From Hypsibius dujardini (taxonomy: Eukaryota; Tardigrada; Eutardigrada; Parachela; Hypsibiidae), in the NCBI GenBank assembly GCA_001579985.1, contig LRSR01009810.1, positions 1-62,308 of the forward strand: a stretch of DNA of 62,308 nt, in the 5' to 3' direction. How positions within the stretch are numbered: the stretch's first letter is position 1; every line of letters begins with the position of its first letter. The notes below the pieces were generated by a model. It searched no databases, was not told the origin of the DNA, and saw only the letters and a list, made by a program, of their open reading frames with translations. This document shows positions 49,228 through 59,983 of this stretch, in pieces. The translations under genes were made by a program, and so were the position numbers.

Positions 49228-50781
49228 TCATGTAATCAACCGGTACAAGTAAAACCGAACAATAACTAAGAGCAAATCCAGCGAATGAATTGATTCATAG
49301 TCTGATTTAGTGTTGGCGCGGTAAGGTAATTACTGCGGTTAAAAAATGCCGCGGTAAAATTACACGTCTTTAGATTTTATCGCGATAAATTCAGATTTTT
49401 GACGTTAAAAATTTGGAATTTTACGATGTTAATTAGTAGATTGCGCCTGTAATAGTCTAATTCGAACAGAAGAAAAATGTGCAATTTCAGAAATTTGAGC
49501 GTGAATCCAATGCCACAAAAAGAATGCTATCTGAGCCGAATCAAATTAAAAAATATTTGTTGCCTGTTTTGTATTTTTATAAAGGGAAAAGATGGAGCAC
49601 AGTGTGAATCTCGCGTCTGTTACCTTTAGTTAGGCAGCAGCTACACGCAACTCTGAAAAATGACGTTATGTGCACAGTTTTTGTAGTGCGATTCTATAAC
49701 AATTAACCCTAGAGGTAAATGGTGATACTGCAAAGCATTTTTTATTCAGGCATGTTCAACATCCAAAATTTTGGAGCCTCCTAGAAAATTAATCAACGAT
49801 AGAGTGTCACTTATCTGTTTCTGTATCATGTGAACTGATCAACTCTGCACCATATGCACCATGTATCTACTAAACGGGAATATGGAATTGGAAATGATTT
49901 ATGGGGTTCGAAACGACTACAGAGAATCCAGCAGCAAAAACTACAGAACGCTAATACTTATCGGCCCAAGCCCAAATCGAGTGTTTATATAGGAACAAGT
50001 AGTGGACGTGTCTTTAGCGAATGCAAAGCGTTTACTTGCCAAAGGAACATGGTTCCCACATGAAGCACGGGGTATGTCAAAGATCTGTTATGCAGTCTAT
50101 GAAATCACAGGTTCACATATAGTATGAGCTCATATCTGAAATCAAGGTCGAACGTCGCATGGCCTTGTGACCGTGACAAGAATAAAAGCGAAGTTTTCTC
50201 CCCAGCGAACGTGAAAACTGTCTCCCTCACCAAGTCGCAAGCGGGAAGAACGTCCTCAGCGCATAATGCAAACTAGGCCTATTGTGGACAGATCAAGTAG
50301 CATCTCTTGAACAATCCCACTGTTGAGAGATGTTCGGTGTATGTAGGAAGATACCAAAATGATTCAGATTTACGCGGTCCAAAATTCAGAACGACGAAAC
50401 ACAAACTTGTGCTACATCATGCATGCATTCAACCCATCACAATCGAAAACCCGTTAGAGCAGATTTATGGAATGACAACGAACAGGAAAAAAACTACGCA
50501 AAACGCAGAAACGGTCTCCAAGGTGGCAAACTGTAAACAGCTCTATCCGTTAAATATCTTTTGGCAATCAGTCATAAACAAAAACAACAGGCAAAGCTCC
50601 TCTCGTAAAAAAAAAGCAAAAAACCGATCCAAAAGAGCCTCAAAATGAACAGAAAAAAGGTGCCACTAGAAAAAACACATGCAAACATCAAACAAACGAC
50701 GAAAGAACTAGGTGTCCAAGAGGAAAAGGTGGGGCCAAATATATGAAGAACTAAATAACCAAAATTGAACGCCTTAGACAA
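49228..50781. repeat. Flank between R2 and R5, block C
   Basis: First part (to about 49.8 kb) aligns with 15.25-15.8 kb of block A; from about 50.15 kb it aligns with the R5 downstream flanks at 15.83 kb and, inverted, 33.3 kb. No gene recognised. Confidence 0.65.
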
Positions 50782-51624
50782 TTACACCTGATGATTCTCT
50801 TCGGATTGAGTGTTGCCCTCTTCGGGCGGTGGTCGCCGTACAGATCCATGAGTTTGCCTGCCAAGTGGCACTCTCATCCGATCTCCAATCCGAGCTTCAA
50901 AGCATCGAAAGTCTTGCACGAAAACCGCCCGGTAATGCGGAAATAAGCAGACATAAATAAGCGGAGAATAACAATCCTCAACAATAGCTAAATAGTTGAA
51001 GGCTCGAACCACCACCGACACCGTCGAGATCTCGTTCAACGCCACAAACAAAGCCGGGCAAGAAATGCTAATAGTCGTCATCACAACCGTTATACTTGCC
51101 AGTACCGAGCTCCAAACAATCTGAAAAAGTCCTTGGATTGTTCGAGGTCGAACACCCGTCCTAAGGTAGTCGACGGGATCGAGGCAGGCACAGTCCGGGC
51201 ACGCCATAGTCTGAGCTTATACGAACTTCCGATTATGAGGATCCAAAGCTGGCTGACAAATAAAAACGGTAAAACGATGGGAGTTTTGATAACGAACCAC
51301 ACCAAAAATCCGGTATACTGAGGGGCAAATATTTTTCGATGGCTGGAAGGCGTGATGTACATATTGCCACAATAACGGATGACTCCTGCAGAAACGATGG
51401 CAGCTGAAACGGTTGAGATGGGTCCGACTATAATGAAGAAAACTTTCCGTCGAGAAATGAGATTTCAGTATTTTACAGGGTACTCGACGGAGAGCCAACG
51501 GTCGATGCAGTTGGGAGGCTATTTTTTTATTCCATGTTATTGTGCAGTTGCCGATGGAGGATGTGGAGTTTACACTAGGCTCCGTTTCATGCTGGGATAC
51601 GTTGTTGTGACCTGAAGGACTCAT
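50782..51624 (-). pseudogene. 7TM receptor R5, block C copy, heavily broken
   Basis: Starts like the inverted copy (MSPSGHNNVSQHETE, NCTITW) from 51624, then jumps from KKIASQL straight into the DRW region. Compared with 31,519-32,565, bases equivalent to 31,637-31,902 are gone (266 bp, joined at a shared GC), which removes TM1 to TM3 and shifts the frame. The TGA after YPVKY is also here (minus strand, about 51,471-51,480). Later frames hold KTPIVLPFLFVSQL and YSPLIYVCLFPHYR but are out of register, with another shift near 51,200. Certainly non-functional. Confidence 0.9.
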
Positions 51625-51887
51625 TGCTGGAGATAAAATTCAGTTCTGTTAAATGTGGAATTGTTATAAAATGATTTAGACAATGGAATCTAGAGCTGTG
51701 CGCGGTTACGAAAACTGGATCCGCGAACCGTACCGCAGCTAAGTATACTAACCGTGATGATTTTACAGGCAAGTTTCAAAAAGGTGAGGCAAACGGCAGT
51801 GGTTCAAGAGATGCTGCTTGTTAGAGTGAATTTGCAATAAAAGTCAAACTGTCCAAGTCCAGGGAGGTGATTTACGGCAGAAACTTG

Positions 51888-52375
51888 CTTAGGGTCCTTA
51901 CAAGTAGGGACCGGGACATTTCATGGTAGGGTCAGGGGGTGAAAAAAGGGACAAAATGTATTTTATTCAAAATTGAACCCAAAATTTAGTCTATTATCCC
52001 TTTTCATTCTGAAACTTGCGGGGGGTGTAGCTGTGGGGGCTTGATTTCCGATGGGCCCCCTGGGATTTCAAAACATTTTTAAACACCAGTTCTTCGTTCA
52101 AATTTGCAGTTTGTTGAAGTCCAATATAAGCTCCCTATGATGAATACAACTGGGAGGTCTAACATATTCAAGAACGATCCGAATTCGATAACAACGGATG
52201 TTTTTAAAAACGTTTTGAAATCCCAGTGGCCCCTGGGAATAAGAACCCCCCCCCCAGTCTGAGAATGAACAAGGAGAAGAAGTCAAATTTGGGGTTCAAT
52301 CTGGAAAAAGCATTTTGTTTCTTAACTCACCCATGGCCCTACCATGAGGGTCCTGGTTTGGACCTGCCCTGAAGA
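51888..52375. mobile_element. Foldback element upstream of R5, block C
   Basis: Diverged inverted arms: AGGGTCCTTACAAGTAGGGA / CATGGTAGGGTCAG on the left and CTACCATGAGGGTCCTGG on the right; inner arms GGGATTTCAAAACATTTTTA and TTTTGAAATCCCAG. Roughly 490 bp, no coding capacity. Ends only approximate. Confidence 0.7.
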
Positions 52376-52823
52376 TATTCTTCAGTTTGCCTGATTGATA
52401 ACCCTTTATTACCTTGAACAGCAAGTTCAACCTTAGGGCAGACGTGAAAACGTGACTGGAATACCTCAAGAAGAAAGAGAAGAGAAGTAGTATGAGAGAA
52501 GAAAGGGCATCAAAACTGCAGATTTAGATTGCAAAGTGCAAACTAAAAGACCTTATCGATATATGCGAACATCTAGCAAAAGAATGTATGGTCAACATCC
52601 CAATTGTCGACAGAGGAAAAACTCTCTTCGGAAACAAAAATAAAACAAAAGTCTCTGTAGAAGCTTCAGATGCAATATGAACAACTACTGTCCGACTACT
52701 CGGAGGTTTAAGGTTGCGCTCTCCAATGGCAATTTTATGTAAGGGCGAAATGTGTATTACATCCCATGCATATCGCGTGCCGCCGATAGATCTGATAATT
52801 CTCTCCTCTCTACGTGAATGAGA

Positions 52824-53959
52824 TTAGGACATTGCCTGTGTTGAGGATCTCCCTGGGTAGCTTTGGACAGAATGACTAAGGACGTCGGGACGTAATGACG
52901 GCCGAGCTTGATGTGCAAGCTCCGCGCTAGCATCGATGCTCCAGTGATTGGAAATGTGGCGCCTTAAGCTTTTGCTAGCCTGCATGAATACAGCTCGATA
53001 TTGAGGAAATAACGCCACGTAAACCAGCGGCGAGTAGCAGTGTTGCGCCAGCAAGAGAAGCACGAACGCCCTCACAGTCCCCGAAGTATTGAACATCTCC
53101 ACCCAAGCAAAGATTAAGAGAGGACAGTTAATCGCCAGAGTAATTATTACAACGCCATACTGGCCAACATCAAGTCCCAGCCAATGCAAAAAGTTGTGTG
53201 ATTCGCCCTTGCTCAGAAAGCCCCACGACTCGGCAGTACACCGGCTTGCGGTCGTACTTCTTGGAGTGCTACCGAGGCAGAAATGGCTCTTCCTCGCCAC
53301 AGCCGGAGCTTCAACGAGCTCCCGATGATGAGGATTCGAAGTTGGCTGATGAACAGAAACGGCAACACGATCGGACCCTTGACAAAGTTCCACACGGTAT
53401 AGGCAGCACCTTGCGGAACGAAGAGTTTAAGATAGCTGCACGGTGCGATGGACAAGTCGCCCCAGTATCGGATCATCCCAGCGGAAACTACCAAAATCGA
53501 GCCTGTCCAAATGGGTACTATTATGACGAAAAGGATTTTTTGCCGCGATACGTGCAAACGATATTTCGCAGGATACTTCACGGAGAGCCAGCGGTCTATG
53601 CTGATGCAAAAGATGGCAAAAAGCGCGGAGCAATCAGCAAAGTAAGGGAGGACCACACCCAAGAGCTTGGTTAACCAGATAACGAATGGGGTGAAGTTTT
53701 GATAGGGGAGGAAGTTGCCAGAGAGCAGTGAGATGCCAGCCAAAAGAGTGCTGATGGCCACGGAGATGTGGAAGAATACGTAGGGGTCCGGGTTGCGCCA
53801 GAACTTGAATACGATGAGGTTGGTGAGTTAAGCGATGACCGTGAGCGCACCGAGGAAGAAGCCTGGCAGCTGGGTCGCTAGTTTCTCATCCCAAGTCACC
53901 CTGCAGTTTGTGGAGCTGTTTTTCAGGACACTGTATGGCCAGCCGCTTGACGTATTCAT
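52824..53959 (-). pseudogene. 7TM receptor R3, block C copy, broken
   Basis: Clear copy of the intact 16,556-17,683 gene starting at ATG 53959. Lesions: TAA at 53,828-53,830 in TM1 (VIA-stop-LTNL, Gln codon in block A), TGA at about 53,211-53,213 in the third loop (GAF-stop-ARANH, Arg codon CGA in block A), a one-base deletion near 53,152 just before VVIITLAINC, plus a harmless three-base insertion near 53,266. TM7 (YSPLVYVALFPQYR) and the Ser-rich tail survive in the shifted frame. Three independent disabling changes exclude sequencing error. Confidence 0.92.
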
Positions 53960-54895
53960 TTTATGTTGTTTGAATTAAGCCGTAACAGTAAGTAAGTACG
54001 TTTATTACAGTCTAATAAAATGTGATCCAGTGAATAACTTTGTTAATGCTCCGAAACTACAGTGATGAAAGATAATACGCGGGCAGGTGTACGATGGATC
54101 GATGCGGTTGTCCTGGTTTTTCTCCCGTCGAAGGTGCATTAGCAAGTACGGTACGTCGGTTGCGTATTATGTTCACGTAGTGTAATTAATTATCCCCATC
54201 AGCAAGCCATTTGGTCGCCATTCAGTTTACATTTGGCATGAGCAGGAATGGGTTTGCTATTTTCTTTTTCCTACACCAGGCTGCACCCAGATGCTTCTCA
54301 CGCAGGATTCCCAATAAATTTTTCATACATCTGTTGCGTCTTATATTAAAAGCTGAGCAAGAGCCCAAGGCGATTATATGAAGGGCAAAGTGAAATTATT
54401 GTCACTTCATGTTTTATTCTTGGGCGCGAGGCTCGTTTTTATTCTCCCGGCTTGACAGCATAGATCAGGGCCTTACACATAGCCTTCAAGGGTCATGAGT
54501 CTAATTTTAAGAGTCTGGAAGATCTGACTTATTTTCAGAGATAGACTTTTTGAAAGTGGTATTTTTGCATATGACTGTCAGTTTTCGTGCACCACTAGAT
54601 ACATTTAGGAAATTCACAACGTAAAAAAATGCCAGATGTACTCAGTCCTACTGAACTGACATCGATTGTAGTCAAGAAAAGCCCTGTAGGAGAATTAAAT
54701 TCTCGTGATTGACATCGAAGTTCTCTTTGCGTTCAATCAATCAAATAACGATAAGTTAATCAATCAAGCCACACAATTACCGCTGCAAAGAATGCTCTCG
54801 GTGAGGTTTGATCATCTGCACGTTTCTTCTCTTCTGCTCCGTGAAACCAAAATTCTGCATTTCTACATTCAGATCGTTGCATCCCTAAATTATCA
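53960..54895. repeat. Upstream flank of R3, copy of 17,684-18,620
   Basis: Near-identical to the block A flank; similarity ends near 54,890 (GATCGTTGCATCCCTAAATTATCAG). No gene. Confidence 0.88.
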
Positions 54896-55158
54896 GTGTC
54901 AGGTTAGATTTTTTCAATCAACAAATATTCTTTACTAAATAGAAGAAGTTTCGGCTCCGATTTCCTACGATCAGGTAAAGCAAGCATGACGCCATTTAAA
55001 ATATTTTTGCCCCTAGAGTTTTGATTAGATTGCCACAAAACCGTTTGGAATCAATTTTCGAGAGGTAGATGTTTATTATAATGATCAAAGATAGGACAAA
55101 AATTCAATTGGAACCGGGGTATGAACCAAGTGACATTAATTTCAGTTTGTCCCTCGTA

Positions 55159-55432
55159 CTGTACGCTCCCAATCTCAAGGGTCGATTTTAGGTCCGGCCC
55201 GAAAACATGTTCCGTCGCTCGCTTGGCTGTTCATTCAGATTCACTAAACTTTATTAACTTTAAAATTTTGAAATCAAAATTATCATTTCAATCAAGCAAG
55301 GTAGCATAGCCTCTCAGGCAAAAAACAGCTGGCCAATCACGGACAAATAAACGGATTTGAACAATCAGCTCAAGCTTGACGTGAATCAGCGGGGGTGGGG
55401 CATAACCGACCCTTGAGATCGGGAGCGTACAG
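55159..55432. mobile_element. 274-bp MITE with TA target repeat
   Basis: Ends CTGTACGCTCCCAATCTCAA and the complement of CTGTACGCTCCCGATCTCAA (one mismatch in 26), flanked by TA at 55,157-55,158 and 55,433-55,434. Fits a Tc1/mariner-type non-autonomous element. Confidence 0.85.
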
Positions 55433-55957
55433 TATACCATGGGTAAAACAAAGAATCAGCTTGATTCATAAAAATGATAGTATTCATTGAAAGCAGGGAT
55501 TATAAAATAACGATTTCGTAATGTACGCACTATTTCAGGGCACAAAGTTGGGAAAGACTCAATCACCTGTATTCACAAGCTATACTCATTTTCCTGAGTG
55601 AAGGACGCCATCTGCAATTTTCACTCACGAGATCCAAGATCCGCACATATTTCAATCAATGCTCGAGTGCGTGAAACAGAGTGAATCAAGGACGGAGTGA
55701 TGTTGAAATTATTGGAGATGACTGAAATCGTACAAATTCTACTAAATCACGGGTTTGATTGAAGCGTTGTCTGCGTACACATGGCTCCAGTATTATTTTT
55801 AGTAAGGCTGCCAGGCTTACTATCATTTTTTTACCGTAGTTTTTCATTTCATAGTTGTATGAAAAGCTCAGAAAAATTCAAAAAGTGTGTAAATTTTGGT
55901 TTTTTGAGGTACAGCAGTCAAACAAGCAGTTCCAAGATATGCTCGACGGCATTCCCG

Positions 55958-56356
55958 TTAACGCAATTCGGTAAGCGAATCATTTTGGTATCCAATGGAA
56001 AGCGATATATTTAAGTTTTGAATGACGAGAGGAATGAGGAACGCGACATTAATCAAAGTGATAAACAGCAAAGACTTCAGCTGTGTTGCCTTTCCGCCCA
56101 AGCAAACGAAATCTTGGGTAGCTTCGTTTGCGACTGCTAAGCCAACCTCCTGACAGCTCGCCGTGGACGAGTTTTATTTGCATCCATAACGTGCTACCGC
56201 ACCCCGAAGAATTTCGTCGATTTCCGCTCTCGTTTTGTTCGTGATTCCCATGATGCCGTAATTGGTGAACGGAATGAAAAACCACTTGGCGTCAACCGAC
56301 TGCGTTAGCCGACTTTCCGCCACCATCCTCATGCCATACAGGATGTTTTCCGAATC
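55958..56356 (-). pseudogene. Unknown membrane-anchored protein exon, one stop
   Basis: From a plausible acceptor (CAG|GATTCGG at 56,356) the minus strand reads DSENILYGMRMVAESR, then KWFFIPFTNYGIMGIT, then ILRGAVARYGC, a TAA at 56,174-56,176, then ASCQEVGLAVANEA and a hydrophobic segment LLFITLINVAFLIPLVI, ending at a stop at 55,958. The protein-like quality on both sides of the TAA suggests a damaged exon of a real gene, perhaps with an extracellular Cys-containing domain and a C-terminal membrane anchor. I do not recognise it. It has no counterpart in block A and was evidently joined to the cassette in block C. Confidence 0.5.
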
Positions 56357-56386
56357 CTGATCAGCATTTCTTACTTTTGTGATATG

Positions 56387-56580
56387 CTAAATTCGATCCC
56401 CAATCCCAACTATCAGGTGAGTCGAATCGGCCATCGATGCGTTGTTATGCCGGATAGAAACTTGAGTAGCTCGATCCCGGCGATAGATCAGCATTTGCAG
56501 CCAATTAACTATGTAATACGTAATTAAGCACCCAGCTAGCAGATGGTAAGCATACTCATCCTCCTGTTGCTGGATAAGCC
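56387..56580 (-). pseudogene. Relic of the small multi-pass membrane protein
   Basis: Repeats the last third of the 18,650-19,258 protein: RLIQQQEDEYAYHLLAGCLI, then YYIVNWLQMLIYRR with five residues (FVLCW) deleted, then ATQVSIRHNNASMADS. Nothing upstream of RLIQQQ remains; the sequence changes to unrelated DNA. Separated from the R3 copy by about 1.5 kb of non-homologous sequence absent from block A. Confidence 0.9.
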
Positions 56581-56849
56581 GCTGACCCTGATTTTTATGC
56601 AATTTTGTTCAGACTGCTGTAACCGTTTTTCAGCTGCCTGTTTTCTTACTCGCCCATCAAAACTTTTTTTTCAAGCTACTAGGCGCTTCGAAAAGCTAAT
56701 TTTAAAGCGACCCCAAAACCAAACATGGCAAGCGACATGGAACAAGACGAATTTTTTTATCTTTATCCTTCTGCTTGCTTTCGTTTGTTTGTCCGCCTAA
56801 GTTTATACTCTCGTTACCGGTTCGTTCGTTAAAAGTCCACCGGCTCGTT

Positions 56850-57170
56850 TAATGTTCTTCAGACTTTTCGTTTGTCTGTCTGTCCGCATCATGCCTATCT
56901 ATCTGTCCGTCCATCCGCAGTCCGACCGGAGCCTGTCTGCTTGTTTTTTAGTCCTTTCTTCAGTCCATCAGGAGTCTGTCGATCCTTTTTTTAACAATTC
57001 ATCCGTTCGTTCGTCCGATAATTTATCCGCTAGTCCGTCTGTCTATACATCCGTAAGCGTGTCCGCCCGTTTACTCTATCAATTTGTCCGCCTATTCGTC
57101 TGTCCGTCCGCTGTCTGTTTGTCTGCTTATCCGTCTGTGTGTGCGCCTTTCCGACCGTTTAGTACATAAA
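56850..57170. repeat. Degenerate (GTCC/TTCG)n tetranucleotide tract
   Basis: Strongly patterned GTCCGTC/TTCGTCC units on the plus strand; open frames across it are artefacts. Confidence 0.88.
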
Positions 57171-57319
57171 TCTGTTAGTCTGTCCGCCGTGGATTGCTTG
57201 ACACTCCCTATGGACTGAAGACGGCCGGAATGATTGCTGACTGTGGATTGACTGTGAAAGGACTAGTAACCCTCAAACTGTGAGAAAACGAATTGACATT
57301 TGCACTGATAAAATAAAAC

Positions 57320-57800
57320 ATTTACCGACTGCGGCCAGACTCACTGACGGGCCGTGGAGACAAAAGCGGCAATCGATGGATGAAAAAATGGACTGCTTAC
57401 AGACGGAAGGACTAAGGAATGACGAGAGAACGGGCGGACCGAGTGGCAGACAAGCAGACGATATACAAACAGACAGACAGAAGGACGGATGAATGAACGA
57501 ACGGAATAAAGGACGGGCTAGGGGACGGATTAACAGACGAATTGACGGATGGATAGCAGAACTCACTGGCAGACGAACATGCGGACTAACTCAAACGGTC
57601 TGAATAATGGAGGGACGGATAGGTCGAAATGGCCGACGATCTGTCAATATACTAACGGACTACGAGGGACAAATAGACTGACTGTAGGCTGTACGACTGA
57701 CGGTTGGCAGATAGACAAACTGACAAATGCATGGATTGTGAACAAACAGACAGACTCTTTACAGATGGATAGACAGAACAAAGGGGCGGACCGAAAACGG
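57320..57800. repeat. Degenerate (GACGGA)-type tract, complementary to the preceding one
   Basis: Units such as GACGGAC, GAACGGA and GACAGACAG are the complement of those at 56,850-57,170, so the two tracts form a loose inverted pair about 100 bp apart. Confidence 0.8.
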
Positions 57801-58097
57801 GAATTCAAACTTTCTGACGAACGAACCGTCATTTTATTCTCTCCCGCTCGCCATATTCAATTTTCGGGTCGCTGTCAAATACGGTTTTTATGAGCGCTTG
57901 GTAGCTTGAGAAACGCGTTATTTTATGAGCGACTCGTACAAATAAACCGTAGAACAAAAGAAACAATTACAGATGGCCAAGAAGGTTGCGGCTTATTGAG
58001 ACTGCAAAAGCGTTATTGTTTTGAGTACTATGACGGTACTTTAAGGCTGCGCAGTGAGGGTGCATAACAATTTTCGATAAATTAAAAAAAAATTTCA

Positions 58098-58146
58098 TGT
58101 TTCTGTGTCTGTGTCTGTGTCTGTGTCTGTGTCTGTGTCTGTGTCC
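58098..58146. repeat. (TGTGTC)n microsatellite
   Basis: About eight TGTGTC hexamers, almost perfect. Confidence 0.95.
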
Positions 58147-58472
58147 GGGCTTGTTTTCGTTTTGACACTTGTATCGTATTTTTTGTCTTTTGTTTCTTTA
58201 TCTGTGTCTATGTCTGTATAGATGTTTTTTTCCGCCCCTGTATCTGCTGATGTCTCTACCTTTGAGTCTACGTCCGCGTTCGTGTATCAGTGCGCCACTC
58301 ATGTTTCGCGTAATCGAATCGTCCGGTTCGTCGGCAAACAGTCCAGCGGACTCACCCAAGGCTGAAAAGTTGACCGCTAGTCCAGATGGTGATTAGACTA
58401 TTCCGGCATAAATCAAAACTCAAAATCAAACAAAAAATTGGATAGGACTGAACTTAATTTAGTATATTTCAG

Positions 58473-58634
58473 ATAGCAAGTCCAAGAAAAAAGCATACTC
58501 AAGATCATATAAGAATATTCTGCGAGAGCGCGCAGCCTTTAGTGGGATTGCTTTTTCGGATTGGGCTTTGTCTTCTTTTGCGTCGCACGGGTATCATTGT
58601 TTTTGGTGCATTGGTATGGGAGACTCTCATCCAG
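58473..58634 (+). CDS. Candidate internal exon, hydrophobic, unknown
   Basis: A TTTCAG acceptor and a CAG|GTAAAT donor bound 162 bases open in one frame, ending LLFRIGLCLLLRRTGIIVFGA-like hydrophobic sequence and VWETLIQ. A second frame is also open for most of the exon (SKSKKKAYSRSYKNILRERA), so the reading frame is uncertain. No partner exon could be fixed. Reported as a possibility only. Confidence 0.25.
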
Positions 58635-58799
58635 GTAAATGATTCAGCAGCAGGTCCTTTCAATGCCTCAAAAAACGCGTCTAGATCTAACAAAAAGCAA
58701 AAACATGTCTATCAAAAGCTGGCTGTTTACGTGTTACGTGTCACTAGCGTGTTCTTAACGTGTCACTGGCGTGTCCGTCAGCCAACCCTCTGACTGACC

Positions 58800-59575
58800 G
58801 GACTCCGGACTCCGGACCCGTCACTCATTTTATTGTAGTTCGTTTAGCGTTTTTTTGCACTTATTGTTTAGCTCGTGATCGGGACGCGGGAAGGCAACGA
58901 TATCTAATCATTCATCGCTTCAGTCTAATTCTTTTATATCGATCATGTATTTAAAGCGCAGCAACGACGAGCTACGGGAGTAGACTAAGTTTAGTTTTTC
59001 TGTTTCCCCTTTTTATCACTACTGTGTGCGTTTGCGTTGATTAAGCGAGAAAATCCACTTGGGTTCCTGGGACGCCGTGTAGGGTCGTTACAAACATTAC
59101 AAATTTAGCACTGCATTTTACGCTTATTGAGAACCGCCCGCCCATCGGAAGGTATGGCCCTACTCTAGTTAGTTCGAGTAGCTAGCGGGGAGGGGGAGCA
59201 GTTTTATTTTCCTACTATAAAGACATTGCCAACGCCTCCGCAAATGTCCACACGTCTCAGTTGGAAAACTATCAGGCTTACAGGCGGACACCAGAACAAC
59301 ATAAAGATAAGTAGACAGACCAGGACAGGAATAAAGATAGATTGATAGACGAGTAATCAATTACCGATATAGAAAGAGAAGTAGTTAAACAGCAATACAA
59401 GCAGACAGGCAGCCATGGAGACAGGCAGTTCGATAAATAGTCGGATAATCATTCAGACAGGCTGACTCGCATGCCGGACTCATATATAGATTAACTAATT
59501 AAGTCACACTTAATAATAAGGGGTAAATAAATTTAATATTACTATTCTGGTCTCGAATCCCTTTCTTGACAGAAT
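58800..59575. other. Gene-free stretch with AGACAGG-type simple repeats
   Basis: No gene. Scattered AGACAGGCAG-like units at 59,280-59,470. Confidence 0.5.
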
Positions 59576-59926
59576 ATGATCGTTTTTCCAAAGTATGCTA
59601 TGGTGGTCGGCGTAGTTTTGCTTTTTATCATAAACGCGGCGAATGTATCAAAGATGAATAATCTTGAAAGTTTAGTCGAATATATATACCATTTATATTG
59701 GCGGGTCGAGGTTGGTTCCGACGGATGGTAAGAATGTCGAATGGGTGGCAGAATATCAACTCACCCCTCGGCCTTGCGCGGAGCAACCAAGTGGTAACTA
59801 TCAAGATGGGAGAAGTATTCCCCCCGCTTCCCATATGGGGAATCTCCCAAAACAATCCAGATGGCGGAAGGTGCAGTGGGATCAATGGTGCAAAAGATGG
59901 CAAATGTCCCCGCGACCTTCAAAAAA
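59576..59926 (+). pseudogene. C-type-lectin-like secreted protein fragment
   Basis: ATG at 59,576 opens a signal-peptide-like stretch (MIVFPKYAMVVGVVLLFIINAA). About 35 codons later, in a different frame, comes YIGGSRLVPTDGKNVEW, and across a possible 61-base GT-AG intron (59,745-59,805) MGEVFPPLPIWGISQNNPDG then GRCSGINGAKDGKC to a donor at 59,927. The W-G-xx-QNNPDGG-RC block closely fits the QPNNPDGG-xx-C calcium/carbohydrate loop of C-type lectin domains (QNN in place of EPN or QPN). The frame change between signal peptide and domain may be a short intron or a frameshift. No 3' exon was found beyond the mariner insertion 57 bp downstream. Fragment or pseudogene. Confidence 0.6.
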
Positions 59927-59983
59927 GTAAGAAAAAAAGAAAGAAAGAAAGGGTCAGGTTGATCAGTCAAAGAAACGACGTTA

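Noticed and set aside
52824-53393. 189-codon frame treated as an independent gene
   Set aside because: It is the tail of the broken R3 copy read after a frame change; its first third is off-frame.
59628-59903. Minus-strand 91-codon frame across the lectin fragment
   Set aside because: Plus-strand reading explains the conserved QNNPDGG-type motif and a splice donor; the minus frame has no recognisable feature.
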